Assembly (NCBI RefSeq): GCF_000385175.1
Contig: NZ_ARQJ01000027.1
Location: 1-64,000, forward strand
Source: Salinicoccus albus DSM 19776
GTDB lineage: Bacteria; Bacillota; Bacilli; Staphylococcales; Salinicoccaceae
Direction of reading: 5' to 3'
DNA length: 64,000 nucleotides
The position numbers were made by a program, and so were the translations under genes. The notes beneath the pieces were generated by a model. It did no database searches and was not told where the DNA came from. It was given only the letters and a program-made list of their open reading frames with translations. Positions 52,057 through 61,745 of this stretch are shown piece after piece (positions within the stretch are counted from its first letter, which is position 1; the number at the start of each line of letters is the position of its first letter).

Positions 52057-52836
52057 ATGAATAAGTATTTGTTAGCAGGCGGACTGACAGCAACGCTATT
52101 TTTAGCAGCATGTTCAGGAGAGGCAGAAGAAACAGCCGAAGCGGATAACGGACAAATAGAAGAATTGAAAGAAGAAAATGAATCTCTCAGAGCACAGGGT
52201 GAAGACGATGATGAAACCATTGAAGCAAATGATGAAAAAATATCTTCTCTGACTGAGGAAAATGAAAGCCTGAGCGGGGAAGTGGAAACATTGACCGGAG
52301 AAGTGGAATCTCTGGAGGAAGAAAACGAAGCGTTGAAACAACGGGAAGAATCAACTGAAGAAGATTCAGAAGAAGCATCGGTTGAAGAAACTGTGGAGGA
52401 AGAAACTGAAGAACAGACAACCGAAGAAACTGAAGAACAGACAACCGAAGAAACTGTGGAAGAAGAAACTGAAGAACGGACAATCGAAGAAACTACAGAA
52501 GAAAGTGGAATGGCAGAAGAAGAGGATATACCGAAAGAATGGGAGTCTGCATTAAACAGTGCTTATTCATACGCAGAAATGATGGATATGTCAAAAGCAG
52601 GAATCTATGACCAGCTTGTCTCTGAATATGGAGGGAATTTCCCGGAGGAAGCTGCCCAGTATGCTATTGATAATATTGAGGTTGATTGGAAAGAGAATGC
52701 CCTGGCGTCAGCAATAAGTTATCAGGAAATGATGGATATGTCTCATTCAGCGATTTATGATCAATTGATATCTGATTATGGAGAACAGTTTACGGCTGAA
52801 GAAGCACAGTATGCTGTAGATAATCTGGAACAATAG
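52057..52836 (+). CDS. Ltp-domain lipoprotein
   Basis: A 259-residue lipoprotein with LFLAAC lipobox. A coiled coil (about 30-105, with repeated LEEENEALK patterns) and a Glu/Thr-rich linker (110-165) lead to two tandem Ltp units (WESALNSAYSYAEMMDMS...; WKENALASAISYQEMMDMS...). The Ltp family includes the superinfection-exclusion lipoprotein of Streptococcus phage TP-J34 and many host cell-wall proteins. AAGGAGAG selects ATG 52057. Role here unknown. Confidence 0.85.
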   Translation: MNKYLLAGGLTATLFLAACSGEAEETAEADNGQIEELKEENESLRAQGEDDDETIEANDEKISSLTEENESLSGEVETLTGEVESLEEENEALKQREESTEEDSEEASVEETVEEETEEQTTEETEEQTTEETVEEETEERTIEETTEESGMAEEEDIPKEWESALNSAYSYAEMMDMSKAGIYDQLVSEYGGNFPEEAAQYAIDNIEVDWKENALASAISYQEMMDMSHSAIYDQLISDYGEQFTAEEAQYAVDNLEQ

Positions 52837-52963
52837 ATGCCGGCAGTTACCGAAGTACATATCAGGATAAAATCAGCTTGTATATAAAAATATTAACGAC
52901 TGAGAACAGTTGTTATAAGCTGGCTGAAACACTGGACCATTTATGATTGCAAGCGACCACGCC

Positions 52964-52992
52964 TTGATTTGCCTTCATTATTCTAGTATATT
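52964..52992 (+). promoter_or_regulatory. metK promoter
   Basis: TTGATT and TATATT are 17 bases apart and about 20 bases upstream of the S-box RNA. Confidence 0.7.
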
Positions 52993-53007
52993 ATATGTTA
53001 AGTTATC

Positions 53008-53158
53008 TCTTATCAAGAGCCGGTGGAGGGAACATACCCGACGAAGCCCAGCAACCTCTTTTCCAATAAAGAAAGGTGCTAAAGGATGCAGATGTTATTC
53101 TGATCGATAAGGGGGAAAGCGTAGCCTTTTTCCTTTTCCGGGGAAAAGGCTTTTATTT
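53008..53158 (+). promoter_or_regulatory. SAM-I (S-box) riboswitch with terminator
   Basis: The aptamer core is plain: CTTATCAAGAGCCGGTGGAG at the start, CCCGACGAAGCCCAGCAACC, a GGTGCTAA segment, and GATAAG (53106-53111) closing P1 with CTTATC. A terminator follows (AGCCTTTTTCC with GGGGAAAAGGCT, then four T). High SAM should stop transcription of metK, as in related genera. Confidence 0.95.
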
Positions 53159-53199
53159 GTTACTAAGAGATGGCTAATAAAATCAAAGGAGTTTTATCA

Positions 53200-54393
53200 A
53201 TGGCAGAACGCAGGCTTTTTACTTCCGAGTCGGTGACGGAAGGGCACCCGGATAAGATTGCGGATCAGATTTCAGACGCGATTCTGGATGAAATGTTAAA
53301 GGGCGATGAACATGCGAGGGTGGCATGTGAAACTGTTGTCAACACCGGAATGGCAATGATAGTGGGGGAGATCAGCACTGAAACTTACGTGGATATTCCT
53401 AAAATCGTGAGAAGTACGGTGCAGGATATTGGTTATACCAATGCGAAATACGGTTACGATTATAAAACGATGTCAGTACTTACAGGTATCGACGAACAGT
53501 CGCAGGATATCGCACAGGGTGTCGACAATGCGATAGAAACAAGGGAGGCTGAAGCTGTGTCCACCGGCGCAGGGGACCAGGGGCTGATGTTTGGTTTTGC
53601 CTGTAATGAAACAGAAGAGATGATGCCGCTGCCAATATCCCTCGCGCATAAGCTGTCCATACGGCTGACCCGGGTGCGGAAGGAGAATATCCTGGAGTAT
53701 CTGAGGCCTGACGGTAAGACGCAGGTAACGGTTGAATATGATGAGTCGGGTAAAGTGAAAAGAATAGATTCAGTCGTCATTTCCACGCAGCATGATGACC
53801 ACGTGAAGACTGAAAAAATATGTGAAGACATTAAGCACCATGTCATAAATGAAATCGTGCCGGCTGAACTGCTTGATGCGGAAACGAAGTATATCATTAA
53901 CCCTACAGGCAGGTTTGTCATCGGCGGGCCGCAGGGGGATGCGGGGCTTACTGGCAGAAAGATCATAGTGGATACTTACGGCGGATACGCCCGTCACGGC
54001 GGCGGCGCATTCAGCGGTAAAGACCCGACGAAAGTAGACCGTTCAGCAGCCTACGCTGCCAGATACATTGCCAAAAACATCGTTGCTGCAAAAATTGCTG
54101 ATCAATGTGAGATTCAGCTTGCCTATGCCATCGGCCTTAACCAGCCAGTATCGATTGCAGTAGATATGTTCGGCACTTCAGAATTTACTGAGGGAGAAAT
54201 CGCTTCAATCATCAGAGACGAATTCGACCTTTCACCGGACGGCATTATTGAAATGCTGGATTTAAGAAGACCCATTTATAAAACTACGGCGAGCTACGGC
54301 CATTTCGGCAGGGAAGAAGAAAACTTCCCGTGGGAAGCTTTGGATAAAGCGGAGTTGATCCGAAAAAGGCTGAATGATATAAAAGTGAAATGA
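53200..54393 (+). CDS. metK: S-adenosylmethionine synthetase
   Basis: A 397-residue MAT enzyme. Motifs [29 protein letters not shown] and [19 protein letters not shown] are intact. AAAGGAG before ATG 53200 decides the start; the frame is open from 53170. Regulated by the upstream S-box. Confidence 0.97.
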   Translation: MAERRLFTSESVTEGHPDKIADQISDAILDEMLKGDEHARVACETVVNTGMAMIVGEISTETYVDIPKIVRSTVQDIGYTNAKYGYDYKTMSVLTGIDEQSQDIAQGVDNAIETREAEAVSTGAGDQGLMFGFACNETEEMMPLPISLAHKLSIRLTRVRKENILEYLRPDGKTQVTVEYDESGKVKRIDSVVISTQHDDHVKTEKICEDIKHHVINEIVPAELLDAETKYIINPTGRFVIGGPQGDAGLTGRKIIVDTYGGYARHGGGAFSGKDPTKVDRSAAYAARYIAKNIVAAKIADQCEIQLAYAIGLNQPVSIAVDMFGTSEFTEGEIASIIRDEFDLSPDGIIEMLDLRRPIYKTTASYGHFGREEENFPWEALDKAELIRKRLNDIKVK

Positions 54394-54414
54394 ATAATGC
54401 TTTCCCATAAAGAA

Positions 54415-54454
54415 GCACCCCCGAAGTTGATTTTTGGTTCAACTTTGGGGGTGC
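54415..54454. terminator. terminator hairpin after metK
   Basis: GCACCCCC pairs with GGGGGTGC and AAGTTGA with TCAACTT in one long stem (one unpaired G opposite a T) with a short T-rich loop. The following T-run is short. It could also serve the minus-strand gene. Confidence 0.7.
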
Positions 54455-54477
54455 ACCTCATTTTCGTATTCTATGAA

Positions 54478-54636
54478 TTACATACCGCTGTCTTCGCTGG
54501 TGTCTTCAGTCGTTTCCTCTTCCATGCCGCCTGAATCTTCACTTGTGTCTTCTTCAGAACCGCCGCCGCCACCGCATGCACCGAGTACCAATACGGAAGC
54601 GAGGCCGCCTGCCATCAGATATTTTCTCAGTTCCAT
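54478..54636 (-). CDS. 52-residue lipoprotein
   Basis: A tiny lipoprotein: signal with LVLGAC lipobox, then five Gly and a Glu/Thr/Ser/Asp-rich tail. AGGAGGC lies before the ATG. There is no folded domain; such peptides may act as surface spacers. Its start resembles those of the other lipoproteins in the window (KYLMAGGLAS, KYLLAGGLTA). Confidence 0.7.
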   Translation of the reverse strand: MELRKYLMAGGLASVLVLGACGGGGGSEEDTSEDSGGMEEETTEDTSEDSGM

Positions 54637-54829
54637 AAAATAAGCCTCCTATAGATTTTTTGCCTAAATATTGTAATAAGTAACCTGCTATTTTCTATAT
54701 CTGTCTAGCAAGCCAGTAAACAGTTACCCTGGAGCGGGGCTTTAAAACATAAATTTTAAAAAAGTTAAACTAGAACATATAGAAATTATGAAATAGTCGT
54801 TTTTGAATTTCAATTACTGTTACCCTTTG

Positions 54830-55156
54830 CTACGGTTGCATCCTCATCCATCTTTGTTTGATTTTCCACAATTGATTAATCATTTCATCTTCAAACAGGT
54901 AGGCCTGTTTTTTATAGTCTTCGGGTGTCAGTTGTTTCGGAAAAACAGTGAAGCTGTCAATCATGATGACATTCAGTTTAGCCTCAAGCTGGTTTTTATT
55001 ATTAATGAAGGGAAATTCGTCATATAGGGAGACGGCTTCAAAAATATATTCGTCTTTTTGTGCGTTTTTTGAATAGATAATTGATTCAGGATCATAGAAT
55101 ACCAGAATCTCGTTAATGGTTGCAGGGAAATACTTATAATTAATAAAAAATTGCAT
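54830..55156 (-). CDS. hypothetical protein
   Basis: A 108-residue soluble protein rich in aromatic and acidic residues with no motif I recognise. GTGAGGTAAAC precedes the start. It is next to the NERD gene on the opposite strand. Confidence 0.65.
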   Translation of the reverse strand: MQFFINYKYFPATINEILVFYDPESIIYSKNAQKDEYIFEAVSLYDEFPFINNKNQLEAKLNVIMIDSFTVFPKQLTPEDYKKQAYLFEDEMINQLWKIKQRWMRMQP

Positions 55157-55258
55157 GTTTACCTCACTTATATAGAATTAATTTTGTTATAATGGACAAA
55201 GCCTTATCTGAAAGGCATATTTAAATTATTAATTGTGGAAGGAATTGAGAATAAGGTT

Positions 55259-56167
55259 ATGAACACAGAGATATTCACAAATCCAATTGTTATTGCAATT
55301 CTTGCTGTCCTGCTGATTGTGGCAGTCTCCTTTTTGGTCTATTTCCTGAAGAACAGAAACAGGATAAATACGCTTACTGATGAGTATAGCAAGGAGAAGG
55401 AAGGATTGATAGAGAAATATGAATCAAACCAGGAAGAGGAACGCCTCAACCACAAAAAAGAAGTATCCACTTTAAATGAAAAATACCACACGGATACGAC
55501 GTTACTCAATAACAAACTGTCCAGTCTCAGACAGTTTACTGTGGATAAGGGTGAATATCTGACGGATCTGTCGCTGATCCAGCTGAAAGAACGTCTCGTA
55601 CGTGATGAAAAAATCAGGGAAACGGATATGCATATTCTCTCCAATGTATATCTCCCGTCAAGAAACTATACAAACACACGAAAAATCGATCATCTGGTAC
55701 TGACAAGAACGGGCATTTATATGATTGACTCCAAATACTGGAGAGGGCATATCCTTCATGGAATCAATGAGGAAAACTTTGAAGAACTGCCTTATACAGA
55801 ATCGTTTTTCGATCTTTTGGAGCTTGATAAAACAAAAGAACAGACACTCATTTTTGAGAAGTCGGATAGTAAGAATGTTTCTGTCAATCATTACAACGAT
55901 ACGATTGATGAAACGAAAACTACTGCAGAAAAGCTCAGGAATGTATTGAAATTGGAGTATGACATCGTGCCGATGATTTATTTCAATCCAAAAGATAATG
56001 GGAATTATTCAATCACGAACTACTCAGCAGATCCATCAGTCAAAGTGCTTGTCGGCGAAGAAGAGCTGGAAGCATTCTTCCTGAAATATGTCTTCCATGG
56101 CAGATTCCAGTATACGGTGAAGCAGCTGGATGAGATTGCTGAAGAAATTTTCAATCTGAACCCTTAA
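55259..56167 (+). CDS. membrane-anchored NERD-domain protein
   Basis: A 302-residue protein (if started at ATG 55259; GTG 55235 is possible). Residues about 6-30 are a membrane helix, 35-105 a coiled coil, and about 118-235 the NERD nuclease-related domain (IDHLVLTRTGIYMIDSKYWRG). NERD proteins are thought to act on nucleic acids but roles differ. An inward C-terminal domain is expected. Confidence 0.8.
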   Translation: MNTEIFTNPIVIAILAVLLIVAVSFLVYFLKNRNRINTLTDEYSKEKEGLIEKYESNQEEERLNHKKEVSTLNEKYHTDTTLLNNKLSSLRQFTVDKGEYLTDLSLIQLKERLVRDEKIRETDMHILSNVYLPSRNYTNTRKIDHLVLTRTGIYMIDSKYWRGHILHGINEENFEELPYTESFFDLLELDKTKEQTLIFEKSDSKNVSVNHYNDTIDETKTTAEKLRNVLKLEYDIVPMIYFNPKDNGNYSITNYSADPSVKVLVGEEELEAFFLKYVFHGRFQYTVKQLDEIAEEIFNLNP

Positions 56168-56218
56168 TAAGATAAAGGGACAGAACGTATCCGCAAGGAT
56201 TCCAGAGCAGACATTATG

Positions 56219-56253
56219 AAATAAGCGCGCCCGCCAAACTGGGCGCGCTTATT
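56219..56253. terminator. terminator between NERD and crcB genes
   Basis: AAGCGCGCCC pairs with GGGCGCGCTT around GCCAAACT with T-runs on both strands. Confidence 0.85.
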
Positions 56254-56254
56254 T

Positions 56255-56617
56255 TTATGCCGCATAAACCCCTGTCAGAAGCCCCGCAGCGAGTGCGACA
56301 AGACAAAAGAAGAGTGCCGTAAAGGAGTGCTTTATCAATCCCTTATAGTCTTTCTCCTCAAGCAGTTTCAGCTGATCCAATGCGAAAGCAGAATAAGTCG
56401 TGAACCCCCCTAAAAATCCGAAAACGACAGAGAAGTAATAAATGCTGTCCTGGTCAATCATCGTCACAGCCAGCCCCATCAGAAAGGATCCGGTGGCATT
56501 CACAGCGAACGTCCCATAAGAGCGGTCAGGCTGTTGAAAAATCTTCAAGTCAGTGATGACAGCCCGGAGTACTGCACCCAGGGCTGCAAATATCGACATG
56601 GAAATGAATGGAATCAT
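56255..56617 (-). CDS. crcB: fluoride channel subunit CrcB/Fluc (second gene)
   Basis: A 120-residue four-helix fluoride channel subunit with GAVLRAV, NATGSFLMGLA and GFLGGFTTYSAF signatures. The gene begins four bases inside its partner. Gram-positive pairs form heterodimers that export fluoride. Confidence 0.93.
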   Translation of the reverse strand: MIPFISMSIFAALGAVLRAVITDLKIFQQPDRSYGTFAVNATGSFLMGLAVTMIDQDSIYYFSVVFGFLGGFTTYSAFALDQLKLLEEKDYKGLIKHSFTALFFCLVALAAGLLTGVYAA

Positions 56618-56979
56618 TTAAATCTGCCTCCTATCCGATAACCGATGGATGCCAGCAGCACACCAGCAGCCAAATTGACTGCAAAATAGATTAAGAATGT
56701 TGGATAGTCACCGACAGACAGCAGCATATATTGTTCATAGGTCATCATTGAAAAAGTTGTAAAGCTGCCTAGCAGACCTGTCATCAGGAAATTGCTTTTA
56801 TGACCGGCCTGACTTTTTATCTTATGTATAATGAATCCGGCGATAAAAGCGCCTGACATATTTACCAGGAATGTTCCCAGGAAAAACGGGAATCCCATAA
56901 AAGAAGAGACAGCAGAAATACCAAGTCTTAAGTTCGCCCCTACTATTGCTCCGAGTGCGATAGATAAATATTTTTTCAA
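56614..56979 (-). CDS. crcB: fluoride channel subunit CrcB/Fluc (first gene)
   Basis: A 121-residue subunit with GANLRLGIS, NMSGAFIAGFI and LLGSFTTFSMM signatures. The TTG at 56979 is well spaced from GGAGG, whereas the ATG at 57018 has no site; I choose TTG. I see no fluoride riboswitch upstream. Confidence 0.92.
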   Translation of the reverse strand: MKKYLSIALGAIVGANLRLGISAVSSFMGFPFFLGTFLVNMSGAFIAGFIIHKIKSQAGHKSNFLMTGLLGSFTTFSMMTYEQYMLLSVGDYPTFLIYFAVNLAAGVLLASIGYRIGGRFK

Positions 56980-57078
56980 AAGGCATCCTCCAAAAGGTGG
57001 TTTCTCAAAGTTATGCAAAAGTTAAAATTCTATATATAATAATATCATAAGTTGCGGTTTAAAAGAGAGGATAATTAC

Positions 57079-58506
57079 ATGGACAAAATTATACGGACGG
57101 CAGTGATCGGTGCGGGTATCACGGGTATCTCTGTAGTGAATCATATTGTACAGGATACGCGTTACAATGAGAATATTCATATAGATATTTTTGATTCCAA
57201 ATCAAGGTTCGGCAAAGGCCGCCCATATCAGCAGGACAGTGACAGCCTGCTCCTCAATATTCCTGCGGATGAAATGTCTGCATCTCAAAATGACACAGAT
57301 TTTAAAGAGTGGCTGGTTAGGGCAGGGTATGTGTATCAAACATTTACGAGCCGCCGGAAGTTTGGAGAATATACATCTGCATTGATGGCTTCGATCGTCA
57401 AAACATATGAAAATGTACAACAGATTCATAGTAATATTGAAGCAGTGACTTTTGAACCTAATGAACAATTATACACTTTATATTATGACGGCAGAGAGGA
57501 AAAATATGATTATGTATTTCTGGTCATCGGCCAGCTGGATTACAGCGACCCATATAAACTGACCGGGGAAACGAGGTATATCCACGATCCCTATCCGGTA
57601 GAACAGACGCTGCACCACATAAAAGGGGAAATTGGCATCCTCGGCTCGGGGTTATCAGCCATAGACTGTGTGAGGTATCTGCTTATGGAGAAAGGAGAGG
57701 AAAAAGTGCATATGTTTTCAAGAAGCGGGGAAATGCCTTCGGTCAGGGGAAATAGCTTCGATATTACGCCTGTTTATTTTACCCCGGAAAATCTGGATCG
57801 AATGACTGTGAATGATGAAATCCCGCTGGAAGGAATCGTCGATCTGTTTATAAAAGAAATGGAAACACAGCATATTGACTCTTCGCTGTTTTACCGAAGA
57901 AGCGGCGATACATTGAAAGATCTGAAATATGATCTGGCGCATCCGGATGAAATTGGCAGGCTGCAATATCTGATCATCAGGCTGAATCCAATTTTCAGTG
58001 ATATATTTTTGAAGCTGTCCAGGTCCGATAAATCAAGGTTTATGGAACAATATCATCCTTTAATCGATGAAAACCATTCCCCTATGCCCCGCAGAGTGGC
58101 AGAGGAGCTGGTCCGGTGGATAGAGACGGGCAGGATCAATGTTGTGGATGATATCAGAAACATAGAGAAAAAGGACAAGTTTTTGGTACGTGATGATCTC
58201 CATCTGTATACTGTGGATACAATAATCAATGCAACCGGTCCGGTAAAACGGATCTCTGAAGATGATCATGGTATCATTGCCGCTCTCCGAGAACATTTCA
58301 TCATTGGTGAAGACAGTTTCGGCGGGATACTTGTTAACGATTCCCACAACGTCATCAGCCCTAAATTCGGGACGCTTAACGATATGTATGCTTTGGGACA
58401 CTTGACTTTCGGTGCTGATTATATGGCGAATACAGTGAAACTGCTGGTCAGAAATGCCGCAAAGCTTTCAAATCAATTTTTTCTGCAATTAGATACTAAA
58501 AAATAA
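57079..58506 (+). CDS. FAD/NAD(P)-binding protein
   Basis: A 475-residue flavoprotein-like enzyme. The N-terminal Rossmann motif is TAVIGAGITGISVVNHIV, a second GEIGILGSGLSAIDCVRYL lies near 205, and a middle DEMSASQ region matches the NAD_binding_9 family. The substrate is unknown. GAGAGGAT before ATG 57079. Confidence 0.8.
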   Translation: MDKIIRTAVIGAGITGISVVNHIVQDTRYNENIHIDIFDSKSRFGKGRPYQQDSDSLLLNIPADEMSASQNDTDFKEWLVRAGYVYQTFTSRRKFGEYTSALMASIVKTYENVQQIHSNIEAVTFEPNEQLYTLYYDGREEKYDYVFLVIGQLDYSDPYKLTGETRYIHDPYPVEQTLHHIKGEIGILGSGLSAIDCVRYLLMEKGEEKVHMFSRSGEMPSVRGNSFDITPVYFTPENLDRMTVNDEIPLEGIVDLFIKEMETQHIDSSLFYRRSGDTLKDLKYDLAHPDEIGRLQYLIIRLNPIFSDIFLKLSRSDKSRFMEQYHPLIDENHSPMPRRVAEELVRWIETGRINVVDDIRNIEKKDKFLVRDDLHLYTVDTIINATGPVKRISEDDHGIIAALREHFIIGEDSFGGILVNDSHNVISPKFGTLNDMYALGHLTFGADYMANTVKLLVRNAAKLSNQFFLQLDTKK

Positions 58507-58538
58507 GAATGCCGGGTTTCCGGCATTCTTATTTTTTT
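58505..58538. terminator. bidirectional terminator
   Basis: AAGAATGCCGG pairs with CCGGCATTCTT around a short loop; seven T follow on plus and A-rich sequence gives T on minus. It overlaps the end of the minus-strand gene. Confidence 0.85.
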
Positions 58539-59521
58539 CGAGCCATCAGTTTGTAAAGCGCGGCTCCGGCAAGTACGACACCGGTGCCTGCAGCGGCTGT
58601 TTTAAAGATTGGGTCTTTGGTTACAGATTTAAGTACGAGGTTGATATTTTGCGGCCGTTCGGCAAGTCTCCGCATAAAATACGCATACCAGTCATTCCCT
58701 GTAGGCACATAGACACAAACATGATAACCGTCCTCAGTGAGTTCCCTCTGCAATTCTTTTCTGAAACCGTAGAGCATCTGGAATTCAAACTGGTCATCCG
58801 GAATTCCATGTTCATTGATAAAATCGATGGCATTATGGATGATGTTATGGTCATGTGTTGCGATTGATGTCACTCCCTCACCTTCAGTCAGGTGGGTACG
58901 GATCAGACTTTCGAACGCTTTATCGATATCTTTCTTGTCCTGGAAGGCAACTTGCGGCGCCTCTTTATATGCGCCTTTTACAAGCCGCAGTCTTCTGTCC
59001 TTATATTTATATACATCTTCAGCGGAATCGAACAAATAGGACTGGAGGACCGTGCCGACATTATCAAATTCCTCCATCATCAAATCAACAACCCGGATTG
59101 TAGCATGATGTGAAGCATAATTTTCCATATCGATGTTGATGAAAATATTTTCATTTTTTGCAGCTTCAAGTATCTCTCTGGCGTTTGCTGCACAGAAGTC
59201 GTGATCGATATTGAGTCCGAGCTGTGTCAGTTTAATTGACCCGGAGGCATTCAAACCATTTTCACCGATGGCTCTAATTATTTCGATGATATGTTCCTTG
59301 GCTTCACGCGCGTCATTTTTATCGGTGATAAATTCACCTAAGTTATCAAATGTAACACTCATACCCTGATTGTTTATGTCTTTAATCCTGTGAACCGTCT
59401 CTTCAACTGTGATGCCTCCAACCACTTTTTGGGCACCAAATTTTAATCCCATTTTCTTACTTGCATTGTTCAGAAATTGATTTTCTGAAAGATTGATAAA
59501 AATATCTCTTAACAACGGCAT
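58529..59521 (-). CDS. proline dehydrogenase (single domain)
   Basis: A 330-residue FAD enzyme that oxidises proline to pyrroline-5-carboxylate. Family features are VTFDNLGEF, NIDMEN, RLRLVKGAY, SIATHDHNII, FQMLYGFR and the end segment YVPTGNDWYAYFMRRLAERP. The C-terminal helix (TAAAGTGVVLAGAALYKLM) is hydrophobic and may touch the membrane. GAGGAGGAAG precedes the start. Confidence 0.93.
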   Translation of the reverse strand: MPLLRDIFINLSENQFLNNASKKMGLKFGAQKVVGGITVEETVHRIKDINNQGMSVTFDNLGEFITDKNDAREAKEHIIEIIRAIGENGLNASGSIKLTQLGLNIDHDFCAANAREILEAAKNENIFINIDMENYASHHATIRVVDLMMEEFDNVGTVLQSYLFDSAEDVYKYKDRRLRLVKGAYKEAPQVAFQDKKDIDKAFESLIRTHLTEGEGVTSIATHDHNIIHNAIDFINEHGIPDDQFEFQMLYGFRKELQRELTEDGYHVCVYVPTGNDWYAYFMRRLAERPQNINLVLKSVTKDPIFKTAAAGTGVVLAGAALYKLMARKK

Positions 59522-59606
59522 ACACTTCCTCCTCAGTTTATCTAACAGATTATATCTTACTTTGAAAAGTAATGTTTTGACAATTAAATGTCATTATTTT
59601 CTGATA

Positions 59607-60116
59607 TTATTCTTCATTTTTGTAATGCGGAATATGATTCACATAAGTTTCGTTTATGCGGGCCATTTCTTTTAAATCATCTTCCGTTAAATCACGTACC
59701 ACTTTCGCTGGGCGTCCAAACGCCAGCTTATTTGGCGGAATTTCTGTACCAGGTGTTACAAGACTGCCTGCACCGATAAACGCATTTTCACCGATTACTG
59801 CACCGTCCAGTACAGTAGAATCCATACCAATGAGTGCATTTTTTCTGATTGTGCAGCTGTGCAGTGTCACTTTGTGACCCACTGTAACACCATCTTCAAT
59901 GATGAGCGGCATCCCCGGTGTTTCGTGGAGGGTGGATAAATCCTGGATGTTGGTGCTTCTGCCGATCTTTACAGGTGCGATGTCACCTCTGACAACAGAA
60001 CCAAACCATACAGAGGAATATTCGCCCATCTCCACATCACCGATCACGGTTGCTCCTGAAGCGATAAAAGCGCTTTCAGGAATTAGCGGAGAATGCCCCT
60101 TATAATTCATTTTCAT
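59607..60116 (-). CDS. gamma-carbonic-anhydrase-like hexapeptide protein
   Basis: A 169-residue left-handed beta-helix protein of the PaaY/YrdA group: hexapeptide repeats (VWFGSVVRGDIAPVKIG, IGDVEMG, LIGMDSTVLDGAVIG), with histidines at TVGHKVTLHSC and a conserved RGD. It forms trimers with metal at the interface; activity is not certain. AAAGGATAT upstream. Confidence 0.9.
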   Translation of the reverse strand: MKMNYKGHSPLIPESAFIASGATVIGDVEMGEYSSVWFGSVVRGDIAPVKIGRSTNIQDLSTLHETPGMPLIIEDGVTVGHKVTLHSCTIRKNALIGMDSTVLDGAVIGENAFIGAGSLVTPGTEIPPNKLAFGRPAKVVRDLTEDDLKEMARINETYVNHIPHYKNEE

Positions 60117-60196
60117 ATATAATATCCTTTCTGTAATTTGATTGTTATAATAAGTTTATCATATAGAACGATTAAACGAATGTTAGGAGCTTTGCT

Positions 60197-61000
60197 ATGT
60201 GGAAATGGGAAACGGACCGCCAGCCAAAAGGGGTGATGGTTGTTGTTCACGATATGATGGAACATCATGAATACTACACGGACCTTATCACTCGTTTCCG
60301 GCGTTCGGGTTATCATGTCGTTACCGGTGATCTCCCGGGCCATGGGCAGACCACCCGGGTGAACAAAGGGCATATCAATGACTTCTCTCAATATATTGAC
60401 CGCATGGATGAGTGGTACAGAGTAGCTGCGGAGTACGGTCTTCCAACCTTCATATTAGGCCAGGGACTCGGCGGTCTGATCGCTGTTGAGTCTGTCAGGA
60501 TGAATAATTTTCAAATTGACGGCATTGTACTGTTGAACCCGTTATTATCATTTAAACAATCATTCATGAACCGGAAAAACACTCTGCGCACAAGCGTGAG
60601 AACCACCAGTGACAGGACACGCTTCAACCCTGGTATTAAAATGAAATATTTCACTTCTGATGAAAAGTTTTTGGAACGCTACCAAAATGATGAGCTGGTT
60701 GTCAGAAAAGTAAGCTATCACTGGTATCGTACGGTGATCAACCAGATGAAAACAACAGGAGAACATTTGGATGAATTTCCAGATGTGCCGGTTTTATCCA
60801 TATTCAGCAGAAATAACGAGATTATTGAACCATATCTATCCTCCAAGTATATTAAAAGAATGGATACCTCAGAGTTGAATGTAATTATGCTGGAGGAAGC
60901 GGAGCACAGTATCTTCCAGCGGGAGGATATCGAATTACCGTATTACTACTTGGAAAATTTTCTGAATACACAGCTTTTCAAGATTGGCATGCTCGTATAG
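60197..61000 (+). CDS. alpha/beta hydrolase, YtpA-like, lacking the serine
   Basis: A 267-residue protein related to lysophospholipases (VMVVVHDMMEHHEYYTDLI, VVTGDLPGHGQT). The nucleophile elbow expected as G-x-S-x-G reads LGQGLGG, so the serine is replaced by glycine. The possible His is AEHSIF near 245. It is either inactive or uses another nucleophile. AGGAGC upstream. Confidence 0.85.
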   Translation: MWKWETDRQPKGVMVVVHDMMEHHEYYTDLITRFRRSGYHVVTGDLPGHGQTTRVNKGHINDFSQYIDRMDEWYRVAAEYGLPTFILGQGLGGLIAVESVRMNNFQIDGIVLLNPLLSFKQSFMNRKNTLRTSVRTTSDRTRFNPGIKMKYFTSDEKFLERYQNDELVVRKVSYHWYRTVINQMKTTGEHLDEFPDVPVLSIFSRNNEIIEPYLSSKYIKRMDTSELNVIMLEEAEHSIFQREDIELPYYYLENFLNTQLFKIGMLV

Positions 61001-61015
61001 AGTGGAGGCGTTGGT

Positions 61016-61576
61016 CTAATCAATGATTTTTTCTATGCACAGGGTAAAAGGCGCGCTGCTCATCTGGTTAATGAAGCGGTATTCGAGAATCTGTGCGGAT
61101 TTCTGAGACCAGCCGGATAAAAATTCAGTCAGTGCTTCCTTTTCAATCTTGCCTGCGGGGTGACCGTGATAAACAACGATGATGATTCTGCCTCCCTGTA
61201 CCATATGGCTGAACAGTCTGCTGATGCATTCAATCGTTGCCGCCGGCTCTGTGGTAATGGATTTATCTCCTTTTGGCAGATAGCCGAGGTTGAACATGGC
61301 AGCTTTTATTTTTGAGTGCTTATGCACATATCTGTCGATATGTGCATGGGAATCATGGATGAATTCAATATTATTCATATCTTTACAGCGTTCTTCTGCC
61401 TTGTCGATTGCCTCTTTTTGAATATCGAAGCTGAGTACATTTCCGCTTTTCCCGGTAAGTTCAGCCAGAAATTTCGTATCATGACCGTTGCCGCACGTTG
61501 CGTCTACAAGCAGGTCTCCTTCATCGGCGATTTCCTCCGCCAGGGTTTTGGCGTATGACAACACGCGTTCCGGCAT
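61016..61576 (-). CDS. ytqB: class I SAM-dependent rRNA methylase YtqB
   Basis: A 186-residue methyltransferase with the SAM motif LLVDATCGNGHDTKFLAEL, then VLSFDIQKEAIDKAEER and the catalytic-region AAMFNLGYLPKGDKSITT typical of the YtqB family. GGAGGAGG lies before the ATG. Confidence 0.92.
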   Translation of the reverse strand: MPERVLSYAKTLAEEIADEGDLLVDATCGNGHDTKFLAELTGKSGNVLSFDIQKEAIDKAEERCKDMNNIEFIHDSHAHIDRYVHKHSKIKAAMFNLGYLPKGDKSITTEPAATIECISRLFSHMVQGGRIIIVVYHGHPAGKIEKEALTEFLSGWSQKSAQILEYRFINQMSSAPFTLCIEKIID

Positions 61577-61745
61577 TTATATCCTCCTCCCGGGTTTGAT
61601 AAGCATCCGGCATTTTAGCCCCGGTGCCTTTCCTTGCCTATGTGGGATTGTATCATAAAGGCAGTACATAAAGTATGCAAATTGTATCTTCGTTGATGAG
61701 GTATAATCAGGGAAGACCATGAATGGGATGAAAGGAACAGACATT

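Noticed and set aside
56980-57078. Fluoride riboswitch upstream of crcB
   Set aside because: The short leader has no recognisable pseudoknot core or terminator.
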